DNA of 21,727 nt from a virus, in IMG/VR virus record IMGVR_UViG_3300028374_000073, positions 1-21,727 of that record. One strand, given 5' to 3'. Shown in pieces: positions 1 through 8,000 of this stretch (positions within the stretch are counted from its first letter, which is position 1; the number at the start of each line of letters is the position of its first letter). The notes under the pieces were generated by a model. It made no database searches, was not told the origin of the DNA, and worked only from the letters and a program-made list of their open reading frames with translations. The position numbers and the translations under genes are program-made.

Positions 1-122
1 GATTTATTGCTGGCTGGTTCTATGCTAATGTTAATAGTGTACAGTTTCATGACTTCTTTACTGGTTCAGGTAGTGAGTATCACCTTGATTGGGACGAACA
101 AGTATTTGGAGAGGTTTGGTAA
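1..122 (+). CDS. C-terminal fragment of an upstream gene, possibly ribonucleotide reductase beta subunit (NrdB)
   Basis: An open frame enters from the left edge (first whole codon at base 3) and ends with TAA at 120-122, giving the last 39 residues of a protein. The stop shares one base with the ATG of the reductase large-subunit gene (TAATG), so the two are translationally coupled. The tail has FF, then EY, then LDWDEQVF. This loosely resembles the acidic, Tyr-containing C-terminal tail by which class I NrdB proteins dock onto NrdA (an FFE...TEY...LSWD pattern). That resemblance and the adjacent NrdA are the only support. It could be another nucleotide-metabolism or replication gene. The fragment is too short to decide. 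Confidence 0.35.
   Translation, partial: FIAGWFYANVNSVQFHDFFTGSGSEYHLDWDEQVFGEVW
108..114 (+). promoter_or_regulatory. Ribosome binding site that sets the nrdA start
   Basis: GGAGAGG lies 7 bases before the ATG at 122. It supports that ATG over the in-frame TTG at 89, which would add 11 residues with no good upstream ribosome binding site and would overlap the preceding gene by 34 bases. Confidence 0.75.
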
Positions 123-1807
123 TGAGTGAATTTGAAAAGTACAGTGCTGAACGTAAAGCATTAGTAGAAAGAGGAGATGTGCCTGATTGGTACACTACTC
201 AGGGCTACATTATGTTTAAGCGTAAGTACTCTTGGCAAGATGAGACTGTTAAGGAAGCATTGTATCGTGTATCTAGCCAGTTATCTAACCATGTACTAGA
301 TAAGTACCCTGAAGCACAGGAAAAGTTCTATGAACTGATGTGGTCAGGTAAGTTAGCACCATCTACCCCCGTACTATGCAACGTAGGAACCAACAGAGGA
401 CAGCCTGTGAGCTGTTCTGGTAGTTATGTGGGTGATAGCATAGATAGCTTCTATACATCATACCACGAGGCTGCTATGCTGTCTCAAGCAGGGTATGGTA
501 CGTCTAGTTACCTTAGTGGTATTCGTTCAAGGGGTTCAAAGATAGCTTCAGGAGGAGAAGCTGATGGTATTGTCCCAGTATTTGATAGCTTTGTAGATAC
601 AGTGACTAAGATCAGCCAAGGTAACAATCGGCGTGGTAATTGGGCTGGCTATGTTGACATGGACAGTGAAGACTTCTGGGAAATGGCAGGATACTTGCAA
701 AAACATCCAGCTGATGCCAATGTTGGCTGGGTATTTACTAATGACTTCATACATAAGCTACAAAACAAAAATAGAGAAGCAGTATCACGTTATAGTAAGG
801 TAAGTTACATACGAGCTAGGTCAGGTAAGGGTTACATTTGGAAAGTAGACGCAGCAAATGAGCTTGCACCTATACCTATTAAACAAAGCGGCATATCAAT
901 CAAGGCTTCTAACTTATGTACAGAAATAGCGCTACCACAGGATGAAGAGCATACTTTTTCTTGCGTGCTGTCATCTCTTAACCTTACGCACTGGGACGAC
1001 TTTACCTACTCAGATGTGTTTTATAGTATTCTATTCTTGGACTGTGTAGTAGAAGAAATGCTAGCAGAAGCACGAGGTAAGCCAGGATTCGAGAAGATAG
1101 TACGCTTTACTGAAAAATCTAGAGCTTTAGGGCTTGGTGCCCTTGGGTTCCATTCTTATTTACAGAGCAAAATGTTACCATGGGAGAGTATGGAGGTATA
1201 TCTTCTCAATGGTACTATATTTAAGCAGATACAAGAGTGGGCACTGGCTGCTACCCGTACACTGGGCCTAGAACTAGGAGAACCTGAGTGGTGTAAGGGC
1301 ACAGGACAGCGTAATGCTACTGTAATGGCAATAGCCCCCAATACATCGTCAGCATTGCTATGTGGCGGCGTAAGTCAGGGTATTGAGCCTGTTGTAGCTA
1401 ATGCTTACAATCAAGGAACAGCAGCAGGTGAGATGACAAGGATGAATCCACACTTTGTGCAGTTGTGCAAGGACAAGGGAATATTTAGTCTTGAACTAAT
1501 GCGAGATATTGCCATTAACCACAATGGATCTGTTCAGCACCTTGAGGAGTTATCTGATCTTGAGAAAGAAGTATTTAAAACGGCCTATGAACTTAATCAA
1601 TTCTCGCTCGTTAGGATGGCAGGTGCAAGGCAGCACTTCATCGACCAAGCGCAGAGCCTCAACTTATTCTTTGACACAGATGAAAGATACATATCAGAAG
1701 TAATCAAGGAAGCATTACTTAATCCATACATTAAGTCTCTATACTACCAGCGTAGCCTACGTGGTATCAAGGCTAGTAAAGGGGAATGTGAAGTTTGCGA
1801 AGGATAG
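122..1807 (+). CDS. nrdA: Class I ribonucleoside-diphosphate reductase, large (alpha) subunit, compact phage form
   Basis: This protein (561 residues) reduces ribonucleotides to deoxyribonucleotides for phage DNA synthesis. All catalytic landmarks of the family are visible. C98 (SCSGS) and C281 form the substrate-reducing cysteine pair. N264, C266 and E268 (NLCTE) form the active-site loop, with C266 the thiyl-radical cysteine. APNTSS at 405-410 matches the phosphate-binding P-x-x-T/S-S loop. The Y541-Y542 dyad in SLYYQRS matches the radical-transfer tyrosines of class I enzymes. C556 and C559 form the C-terminal CxxC redox pair. The YY dyad argues for class I rather than cobalamin-dependent class II, so a beta subunit is needed, perhaps the gene just upstream. 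At 561 residues it is far shorter than E. coli NrdA (761). The N-terminal ATP-cone is absent and the region before the NLCTE loop is shortened, so dATP feedback inhibition is probably lost. The start is ATG at 122. Confidence 0.93.
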   Translation: MSEFEKYSAERKALVERGDVPDWYTTQGYIMFKRKYSWQDETVKEALYRVSSQLSNHVLDKYPEAQEKFYELMWSGKLAPSTPVLCNVGTNRGQPVSCSGSYVGDSIDSFYTSYHEAAMLSQAGYGTSSYLSGIRSRGSKIASGGEADGIVPVFDSFVDTVTKISQGNNRRGNWAGYVDMDSEDFWEMAGYLQKHPADANVGWVFTNDFIHKLQNKNREAVSRYSKVSYIRARSGKGYIWKVDAANELAPIPIKQSGISIKASNLCTEIALPQDEEHTFSCVLSSLNLTHWDDFTYSDVFYSILFLDCVVEEMLAEARGKPGFEKIVRFTEKSRALGLGALGFHSYLQSKMLPWESMEVYLLNGTIFKQIQEWALAATRTLGLELGEPEWCKGTGQRNATVMAIAPNTSSALLCGGVSQGIEPVVANAYNQGTAAGEMTRMNPHFVQLCKDKGIFSLELMRDIAINHNGSVQHLEELSDLEKEVFKTAYELNQFSLVRMAGARQHFIDQAQSLNLFFDTDERYISEVIKEALLNPYIKSLYYQRSLRGIKASKGECEVCEG

Positions 1808-1809
1808 AT

Positions 1810-1833
1810 AAAAAAAGGGGCACTAAGCCCCTT
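1810..1833 (-). terminator. Intrinsic terminator at the convergent junction, strongest for the minus-strand late operon
   Basis: The arms AAGGGGC (1815-1821) and GCCCCTT (1827-1833) form a 7-base-pair stem with a 5-base loop. Read on the minus strand, the stem runs into seven consecutive T residues (the A-run at 1810-1816), a good rho-independent terminator for the late operon. On the plus strand the stem is followed by a broken T/C tract (CTTCTTCTTTCTT), so it may also end nrdA transcription, less strongly. The stop codon of the spanin-like gene lies in the loop and its last codons form one arm. Confidence 0.85.
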
Positions 1834-2194
1834 CTTCTTTCTTCTTAGGTCTATTGAAGATAAACCTAAACGTACCACCAACTCCTCTCTTGAATCCGTT
1901 CCACATAGTACTAGGTGTAGGAAAAGCAACAGCTAGTATGAGTAATAGTATATACCATAGAGGTATGTTACTTACAGTCACCTCTCCCACTTGTCCTGAA
2001 ACAGTAGAATTAGTCTGATCACCCCCAACACTGGTTGTTGTTTGATTTGCAACAACTTGCTGTGTATTCTCCTGCCCCACCTGTGCATTAGTGTTCACGT
2101 CTACGCCACCGGACTTACCCGGCAGCATAGAAGTTAGAGTTGAACATCCCACCAGCACACTAGTTAACACAATCAACCCAATATATTTCTTCAC
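1823..2194 (-). CDS. Spanin-like lipoprotein, candidate unimolecular spanin
   Basis: This is a 123-residue protein with two membrane-targeting elements. At the N-terminus there is a lipoprotein signal peptide with lipobox LVGC, where Cys17 would be lipidated. The residue after it is Ser, compatible with outer-membrane sorting. At the C-terminus there is a transmembrane segment at about residues 77-91, followed by a basic tail (R103, R110, R115, K117-K119) suited to the cytoplasmic side. The roughly 59 residues between are polar and rich in Gln, Asn, Thr, Val and Gly. This is the architecture of unimolecular spanins such as T1 gp11, which tether outer to inner membrane and fuse them in the last lysis step. 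It is the last gene of the late operon, directly after a holin-like gene, with a GTGA overlap (start GTG at 2194-2192). The ribosome binding site is weak, so translation is probably coupled. The spanin role is inferred from architecture and position. Confidence 0.68.
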   Translation of the reverse strand: MKKYIGLIVLTSVLVGCSTLTSMLPGKSGGVDVNTNAQVGQENTQQVVANQTTTSVGGDQTNSTVSGQVGEVTVSNIPLWYILLLILAVAFPTPSTMWNGFKRGVGGTFRFIFNRPKKKEEGA

Positions 2195-2463
2195 AGTATG
2201 TTAATCCCCGTAGCAGCTCCTATTCCTACCATTAAGACAAGGGCTACTACCTTAATTACTAACTGCAGACGATCATGTAGCTTGCTTAATTCTTTCTTCA
2301 AAACTAAGACTTCCGTGTCTCGATCCTTTCCCTCAGCTTCATGCTCGTGTTGCCACTTAGTTACATACAAAAGCTCCTGTTTCATGAGGCGTGTTTCTAT
2401 TATCATTTCGGATATCTTATCAATCTTATCCTCCATTCTCTGTAACCGTATTTCATCCACCAC
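2191..2463 (-). CDS. Holin-like membrane protein with N-terminal coiled coil
   Basis: This is a 90-residue protein. Residues 1-66 are strongly charged and heptad-like, predicted to be a coiled coil. Residues about 68-90 form one hydrophobic segment (VVALVLMVGIGAATGI) that ends the protein with almost no tail. The layout resembles small phage membrane proteins annotated as holins or hemolysin XhlA-like proteins. A place between the ejection proteins and the spanin-like gene fits a lysis role. The start is GTG at 2463, chosen because GGAGGT lies 5 bases upstream. The gene overlaps the end of the transglycosylase ejection gene by 11 bases and the start of the spanin-like gene by 4. With only one membrane segment it could instead be a pinholin, a holin regulator or a virion membrane protein. 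Confidence 0.5.
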   Translation of the reverse strand: MVDEIRLQRMEDKIDKISEMIIETRLMKQELLYVTKWQHEHEAEGKDRDTEVLVLKKELSKLHDRLQLVIKVVALVLMVGIGAATGINIL

Positions 2464-5074
2464 TCTCTACCTCCAAAGTACTAAAAAATCTTTCAGAGTA
2501 ATCTTCTTCAGGTGCCGTACCGCGCCATTGTTCTAGAGCAGCAGCTATGTCCCCATCGTTTTCTCTTATATGCTCAGCTAGCATGATCTTAGCAATCTGT
2601 TCGTATAGAGCTTTATCTTCAGGGCTCCTAAGTACACCCGGTCCTCCGTATTCAAAGGTTTTATAGTCAGCAGCAGTGTAAGTCTTTCCATCAATCTCTT
2701 TAGACCAGTCATCTGGAAGATTTTTCCAATCGCCATTCCCCATATCAAGCATCACTTCGCCTTGCTTAGACATCTTTTCAAGGAACGCTGTTTGTGCTGG
2801 TGTAAACAAATCAGATTTTCTAGTCAAGTAATCATCTACAAGCCTCTTTGTTATCTGAGTAGGCCCGTATGCGGAACTGCCCGGTGCGGTTGATATCGTA
2901 GTACGTATAAAGGGATCAGACGCTGCAGCAGTCTCAGCGCTAGACATAGCCTTGTACACAGGGTCCATGGGATCATTGCCATCTAGATTTAAAGTGGCAC
3001 CACTTGGTAAAGTGACTGGTACTTGATCAGGCGCATCCTGCATCCTAGGATTAGCATCAGCATTAGCAGCTGGAGGAGCAGAAGTCTCTACTACAGGCGG
3101 AGCGTCCAGTGCTCCAATAGCCTTATTAAGAGATTCAATTCCTGTACGCATAAGACGAGGATCTTCATCTAACGCGGCCTGAAACTCGTTACGTTGGCTC
3201 GGAGTAGCGCTGCCCTCAGCAACGGCATCTGCTAAGAATGAAAACCTGCGCCTAGGGCGATTAGCTAGAGGGAAATCATTATAGCTTGTCACGTTACTGA
3301 GAGGATCAGGTATCCCATCTGCTACAGATATACCAAGTGCTTCGTACACAGGAAACAGTACCTTGTTGCTACTCTCTAATACACCCAGTCCGTCCATAGC
3401 TGTGAATACTGTGTTAGTACTGCCTAACTTAGCGTTCAAGCTGTTGGCTGCCATCCTGTCTATTTTGTCTTCAGTTGTAGGTACTGCTAGTATGCGATTA
3501 CTGGTAGTATCGTAGGTAATTTGCACGTTACGTGGAGTATTACGCTTCCACTCTTGCACGGTCTGTGCTAAGTAGTCGTCAAGTGCCCCATTAGATATAG
3601 AATCAAACACCATATCTTTTGTATCTTGTGGCAAATTACCAAAAGCTTCTTCGTTACCAATAGCATCAAACCAACGATTGTAAGTTTCAGAAGTAACGGC
3701 TGTTGGGTTAGAGTTAATGTCTTTAGTAACCATTACAAGGGCGTCATTGCCTCTATTAACATCAGCAGCATTACCGGAAGTTAGCGCATCAGGTGCTCCA
3801 TTCAGCCAAGACTGCATCTTCCTGTTGTATGCTTTAGGATCTGTAGTTACGTCAATACCTGTTACTGGATTAGTGGGACTAGTTGTAGCATTCATAGAAT
3901 TAAGCAACTGCTGGGCCAACTTTGTCTGCTCAACTCTCATACTAGGAGGCACATCTTGCATGTCTTTAGTAATGGCGTTAAGTCCAGCAAAGCGCTGAGC
4001 TGCGTCTTGGTCAGCACCATAGATTGCAGCCAATGCCCCCTCTTGAAAGATGTTATTCTCTCTTTGCAGCTGTGTAAAGGTCATCTCCCCACTAGCTACC
4101 ATAGAAGCGTTATCAATGTAGTCTTCTAGTGGCTTATAGAAAGAATTAAACTCTGTCTCGCTCATAGCAGAGTAGGCGTTACGATACTGAGAACGCGTAA
4201 CAGTCTTAAGACTGTCCAAATCTTGCATAGCTTTTGCGCTGGCTGCACCACTGAAAGTTCCGTCATCTCCCATCCCACTTGATGCCAATACAGCCTTTAC
4301 CTGAGCACCAATGAAGTTAGGACTTTCTTTATTAGTGATGGCATTAACAATAGCAGGCCCTATGTTGTTACGTTGCTCAATAGCGTCAAGCTCAATGCCA
4401 CTCTCAATGCTACTAATCACTGCATCTTGGTAGGTGTTTTGTTCCTTAAGAGATAAGTTACGAGAGAAGCGCTCTTCCCATTCTAATGGATTATTCCTTG
4501 CTAAGCTAGGATCTAGTCCGAAGTTATTAAAGCCATACTTAATCCTATTGTCCTGTAATGCCTCTTGTTCTGTCTTATCGAAGGTGCCCATACCTGCACC
4601 ACCGCTACCGAAGTACTGTCCATAGGCTGTACGAAAAGCCTCAGCCCTATTAGGGTTGGCAGCTACTGCACTGCGTAGTTTAGTGGAGGCTAGTTCCCTA
4701 GCACGGTCTCCATTAATAGCTCCTGTCTTACGAGCGTTGAATATCTTCTCAAAGTTAAGGTCTTTAGCTTCAAGAGTTGTGATACTGTTTACGCTATCCT
4801 TACCAAGCATCATCTGCTTTTCATCAAGCTTGCCTGTTGGATTCTCAAACCCAGCAGTATCACCCGGAGTACCTTTCAGCCCTCTAATTGCTTTCTTCTC
4901 AGCTAGAGCGTCACCCCCTTTAATCACCGCGTCTACTACTCCACCTAGTCCTTCTACTAACGCAGTGTTACCAGAAATACGAGTAGCAGCAGAGGTATCA
5001 GAGGCAACTTGCCTAGATACAGGCCGTGGTGTGCCTATCTCTTCCATGTTATTAAAGCTTCTTAAGTCTGCCAT
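2453..5074 (-). CDS. Ejection (internal virion) protein with C-terminal lytic transglycosylase domain
   Basis: This protein (873 residues) probably rides inside the virion and enters the host envelope at infection. The C-terminal part (about 706-870) looks like a soluble lytic transglycosylase domain. E714 in SSAETAA is placed as the catalytic acid. SSAYGPTQI (733-741) matches the family S/A-x-G-x-x-Q-I motif. YGGPG (809-813) and the helix ending EQWRG fit the family end. Such a domain would cut peptidoglycan locally to let DNA through. The first 700 residues are hydrophilic, Ala/Asn/Asp-rich and mostly helical-looking, with no domain I recognise. The start is ATG at 5074, coupled to the preceding gene by TAATG, with GAGGGT upstream. 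In T7 the transglycosylase is at the N-terminus of gp16; here it is at the C-terminus of a different-sized protein. Confidence 0.72.
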   Translation of the reverse strand: MADLRSFNNMEEIGTPRPVSRQVASDTSAATRISGNTALVEGLGGVVDAVIKGGDALAEKKAIRGLKGTPGDTAGFENPTGKLDEKQMMLGKDSVNSITTLEAKDLNFEKIFNARKTGAINGDRARELASTKLRSAVAANPNRAEAFRTAYGQYFGSGGAGMGTFDKTEQEALQDNRIKYGFNNFGLDPSLARNNPLEWEERFSRNLSLKEQNTYQDAVISSIESGIELDAIEQRNNIGPAIVNAITNKESPNFIGAQVKAVLASSGMGDDGTFSGAASAKAMQDLDSLKTVTRSQYRNAYSAMSETEFNSFYKPLEDYIDNASMVASGEMTFTQLQRENNIFQEGALAAIYGADQDAAQRFAGLNAITKDMQDVPPSMRVEQTKLAQQLLNSMNATTSPTNPVTGIDVTTDPKAYNRKMQSWLNGAPDALTSGNAADVNRGNDALVMVTKDINSNPTAVTSETYNRWFDAIGNEEAFGNLPQDTKDMVFDSISNGALDDYLAQTVQEWKRNTPRNVQITYDTTSNRILAVPTTEDKIDRMAANSLNAKLGSTNTVFTAMDGLGVLESSNKVLFPVYEALGISVADGIPDPLSNVTSYNDFPLANRPRRRFSFLADAVAEGSATPSQRNEFQAALDEDPRLMRTGIESLNKAIGALDAPPVVETSAPPAANADANPRMQDAPDQVPVTLPSGATLNLDGNDPMDPVYKAMSSAETAAASDPFIRTTISTAPGSSAYGPTQITKRLVDDYLTRKSDLFTPAQTAFLEKMSKQGEVMLDMGNGDWKNLPDDWSKEIDGKTYTAADYKTFEYGGPGVLRSPEDKALYEQIAKIMLAEHIRENDGDIAAALEQWRGTAPEEDYSERFFSTLEVESGG
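2469..2474 (-). promoter_or_regulatory. Ribosome binding site for the GTG start of the holin-like gene
   Basis: On the minus strand GGAGGT sits 5 bases before the GTG at 2463-2461, inside the last codons of the preceding gene. A second GTG follows immediately, so initiation one codon later is possible. Confidence 0.6.
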
Positions 5075-8000
5075 TACTGACCCTCATCTATCACGTAATC
5101 AATTAATGTTTGCACATCTTGTCTCTGCTGTGTTGTCATTGGTATCTCAGAGTTATCCATAATACCTAAGTAATGCTCTATTGTGCCTTGAGGAGCGTTG
5201 CCCTCTAGTACAGTAGTAGTCATGTAGTCGATAAGCTGGTCAAAGCCAGTCTCATTAAGGTTGCGATCAATCCTTTCGCTGATACGCTTACGTACAGCAT
5301 ATCCTACATCCTCTGGTAGTATGGCAAACAATGTATTCTCTAGTGCCATCTTAGCTTCTAATTGATTGTACCACAGATCGTCACGAGATTCAATCTTTAC
5401 TGCACCTAATTCTCTATATATCTTAGATACTCTTTCGTAGTACTTCTCAGCAATAGAATCTACGTCACTAGCAGTAAGTTCACTTACCGTGTCGGCTATA
5501 CCCTTACTGGCAAAGCCTCCAGAGGTAGCTTCGAGTATACGGTAGTAGTCATCCATTGCTTCAGGGTTAATACCAAACAGAGACTTAGCCAATCCTTCTG
5601 CATATGTAGTTTCAAACAAAGGGTTACCAGAGTTAGACACATAGTATCCCATCTTCTGCATGACTTGGCCTTTAACATAGTTATTATATCCACCAAAGAC
5701 CTGACCACCTTGCTGCAGTACAGCTTGTATCGTCTCAGTCTTTGTCAAGTCTGGAATTTCTAATGCTATGTTAATGTTCATGTATGCATCTGAAATCCTA
5801 CCAAGCATACTACCAGAAGCCCCAAGGAATACATCAGGTAAATCCATTGTCATGGCCCTGCCAATAAGATTGGTAAAGCTTTCATTGATACCTGATGCAG
5901 GAGCAAGTGTACTACTAAAATCAATATTGCTATCTTCAGAAGTTACAGAGTTAATGACACCATTGAGCATGTATTCATAGAATAGCCCGTCAATGAAAGG
6001 TCTTGCTGCTGCAGGCACGTCTAATTCTAAGTTATCTGTTATCTTATCAATCATAGCACCAGCACCAAAGCCGTCAGCACCGTACATAGCAAACTGAGCT
6101 ACTACAAAGCTAGCCCTTTGGTGTGCAGGTAGGCCAGCGAAGGCCTTATTACCATACTTACCTGTAATGGCACCAGCGGTAGCTAGCAATGCCTTGTGTT
6201 GATAGGATAAGAACTGCGTAGCTAGAGAAAGTACTCCTTTTTGGTAAGGAAGTTCTCCTGATTTAGTCATATTCAATGCTAGATCACGAGCTTCTGTACC
6301 TATGTCATCCATAGCAGCAAATGTACGCCAATCTAGGCCTGGGTTTTTAGCAATCCAATCATTACGGGCAGTAAGATAGGTCATTGTAACGTTAGACCAC
6401 TCACCTGCGTCAAAACCTACACGCTTAGATGCTAGCATAGGTAGTTTTACAGCGTTAATTGCTGTACGGCCTGCCCTTTCTCCCCAAGTACCAGTTATAC
6501 GCTTACTAAGTTGCTGTAGTCCGTCCCTTGCATAGGTATGTGAGTCAATAGACTGAGGTAAACCGCTTCTTACGAAGGCATCGTACATCAATTCAAAGTC
6601 TTTAGGAGGCATCTTCAGCATTTTAGCTGCGCCATCACGGTACTTGCCCCATTGAGGGCGTTGACGCATTCCAGCTGCTCCCATAAATGCAGCAAACTCT
6701 TGTCCAGCCCGACCTGATGCAAAGTATTTAGGCCTCATGCCTGACAGAAAGCTAACTTGGTTAGCCTGCAAAAGGATCTGCCGTGCAGGATTTGAAGCAA
6801 TAAGGATATTAAACGTCATGCCACGCATAGACTTAATTGGATTAAATCCTCGAACGTGATCACCCATCTGTTTAACTTTCCTACCCCCGCCTAAAGTATT
6901 CTCCATACTCTCAGCAAGACCTGCCATAAATCCCCGCCACTTAAGACCCCACTCTCCCTGTACTCCTCGCATTCCTTGTATGTACCTAGCAAGTTCCTTA
7001 GCTTCTTGTATGCCATTAGCTGTAAATGTTGCACCTTTGATCTCATTAAGATTATCAGGAATGGAATCAAGTCCCATCTTACGCCCGTAGGTATTAACCC
7101 AGCGCTTCTCAAATCCTGCAATTAAGTCATCGTGGCTAGTACGAGCGGCTGTATAGCTAATGCTGTCAATCATACTTTGTACAGGATCGAGCAACTCTGC
7201 CTGTGCTTCGCCAATACCTCGAAGATGATCACCCCTTCTACCAGTAATAATGCCACCAGTACTATGAAGGTAATCAAACTCGTTATCGAATCTTTCAGGA
7301 GATGTCATCTTCTGGTCAGGAAATACGTCGAAGTCTACTCCATCGTTTTGCAGTCTTAGTTCATCCATCAACCGCACACCATCGCTGTTAGTAGGTACTG
7401 CAGCTACAGTTCTCCATGTCTCTCCTTTTACACCATCTATAGTTTTATTAACTTTCATCTTAACGAAGTAGTTTTCATCGTAGAAGCGAGTAACGTACCC
7501 TGGACGGTACTGTAAAGGATTACGACGAAGTGGACGTACGCGAGTTGCATCGTCTATTCCACTAACTACATAGGTAACTGTCTTGTCACCTGCAGTATGG
7601 GCAGTCTTGCTTTTAAATACTTGACCCCCATTATCATACAGGTAGTCTACTTCAGACCTAGACATTCTACTGATAGACTGTGAACTAGGATTAAATACAT
7701 CTATCTTATCACTGGTATAAGGAAGAGACTCTCTAGGCAGTGGTCGAGCAAAGGTTTCAAACCCTCTGTCACCATTAATTACACTTTGGTAACCATCACG
7801 CTTAAGTGTATTATATACTCGTGTATTATTTAATGCCCACTCAAGATCCATAACGCCACGTACAGTGTAGTAGCCTACAGCTTGGTCGTTAGTTAAGCCC
7901 TTACCTATCAGCTCATCGTATGTAAAGTTCTTGTCAGTCCTGCTACCTTCCTTAACAATGTCCAGTACTTTTAAATGTCCCTCCCTATTCAAAGGTTTGA

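Noticed and set aside
89-121. TTG start at 89 giving an 11-residue longer NrdA
   Set aside because: It would overlap the upstream gene by 34 bases and lacks a ribosome binding site; GGAGAGG 7 bases before ATG 122 and the TAATG junction favour 122.
4656-5162. 168-codon plus-strand open frame opposite the ejection protein genes
   Set aside because: It is antisense to two well-supported genes, has no ribosome binding site or neighbours in its direction, and has a Ser/Leu/Pro-rich shadow-frame composition.
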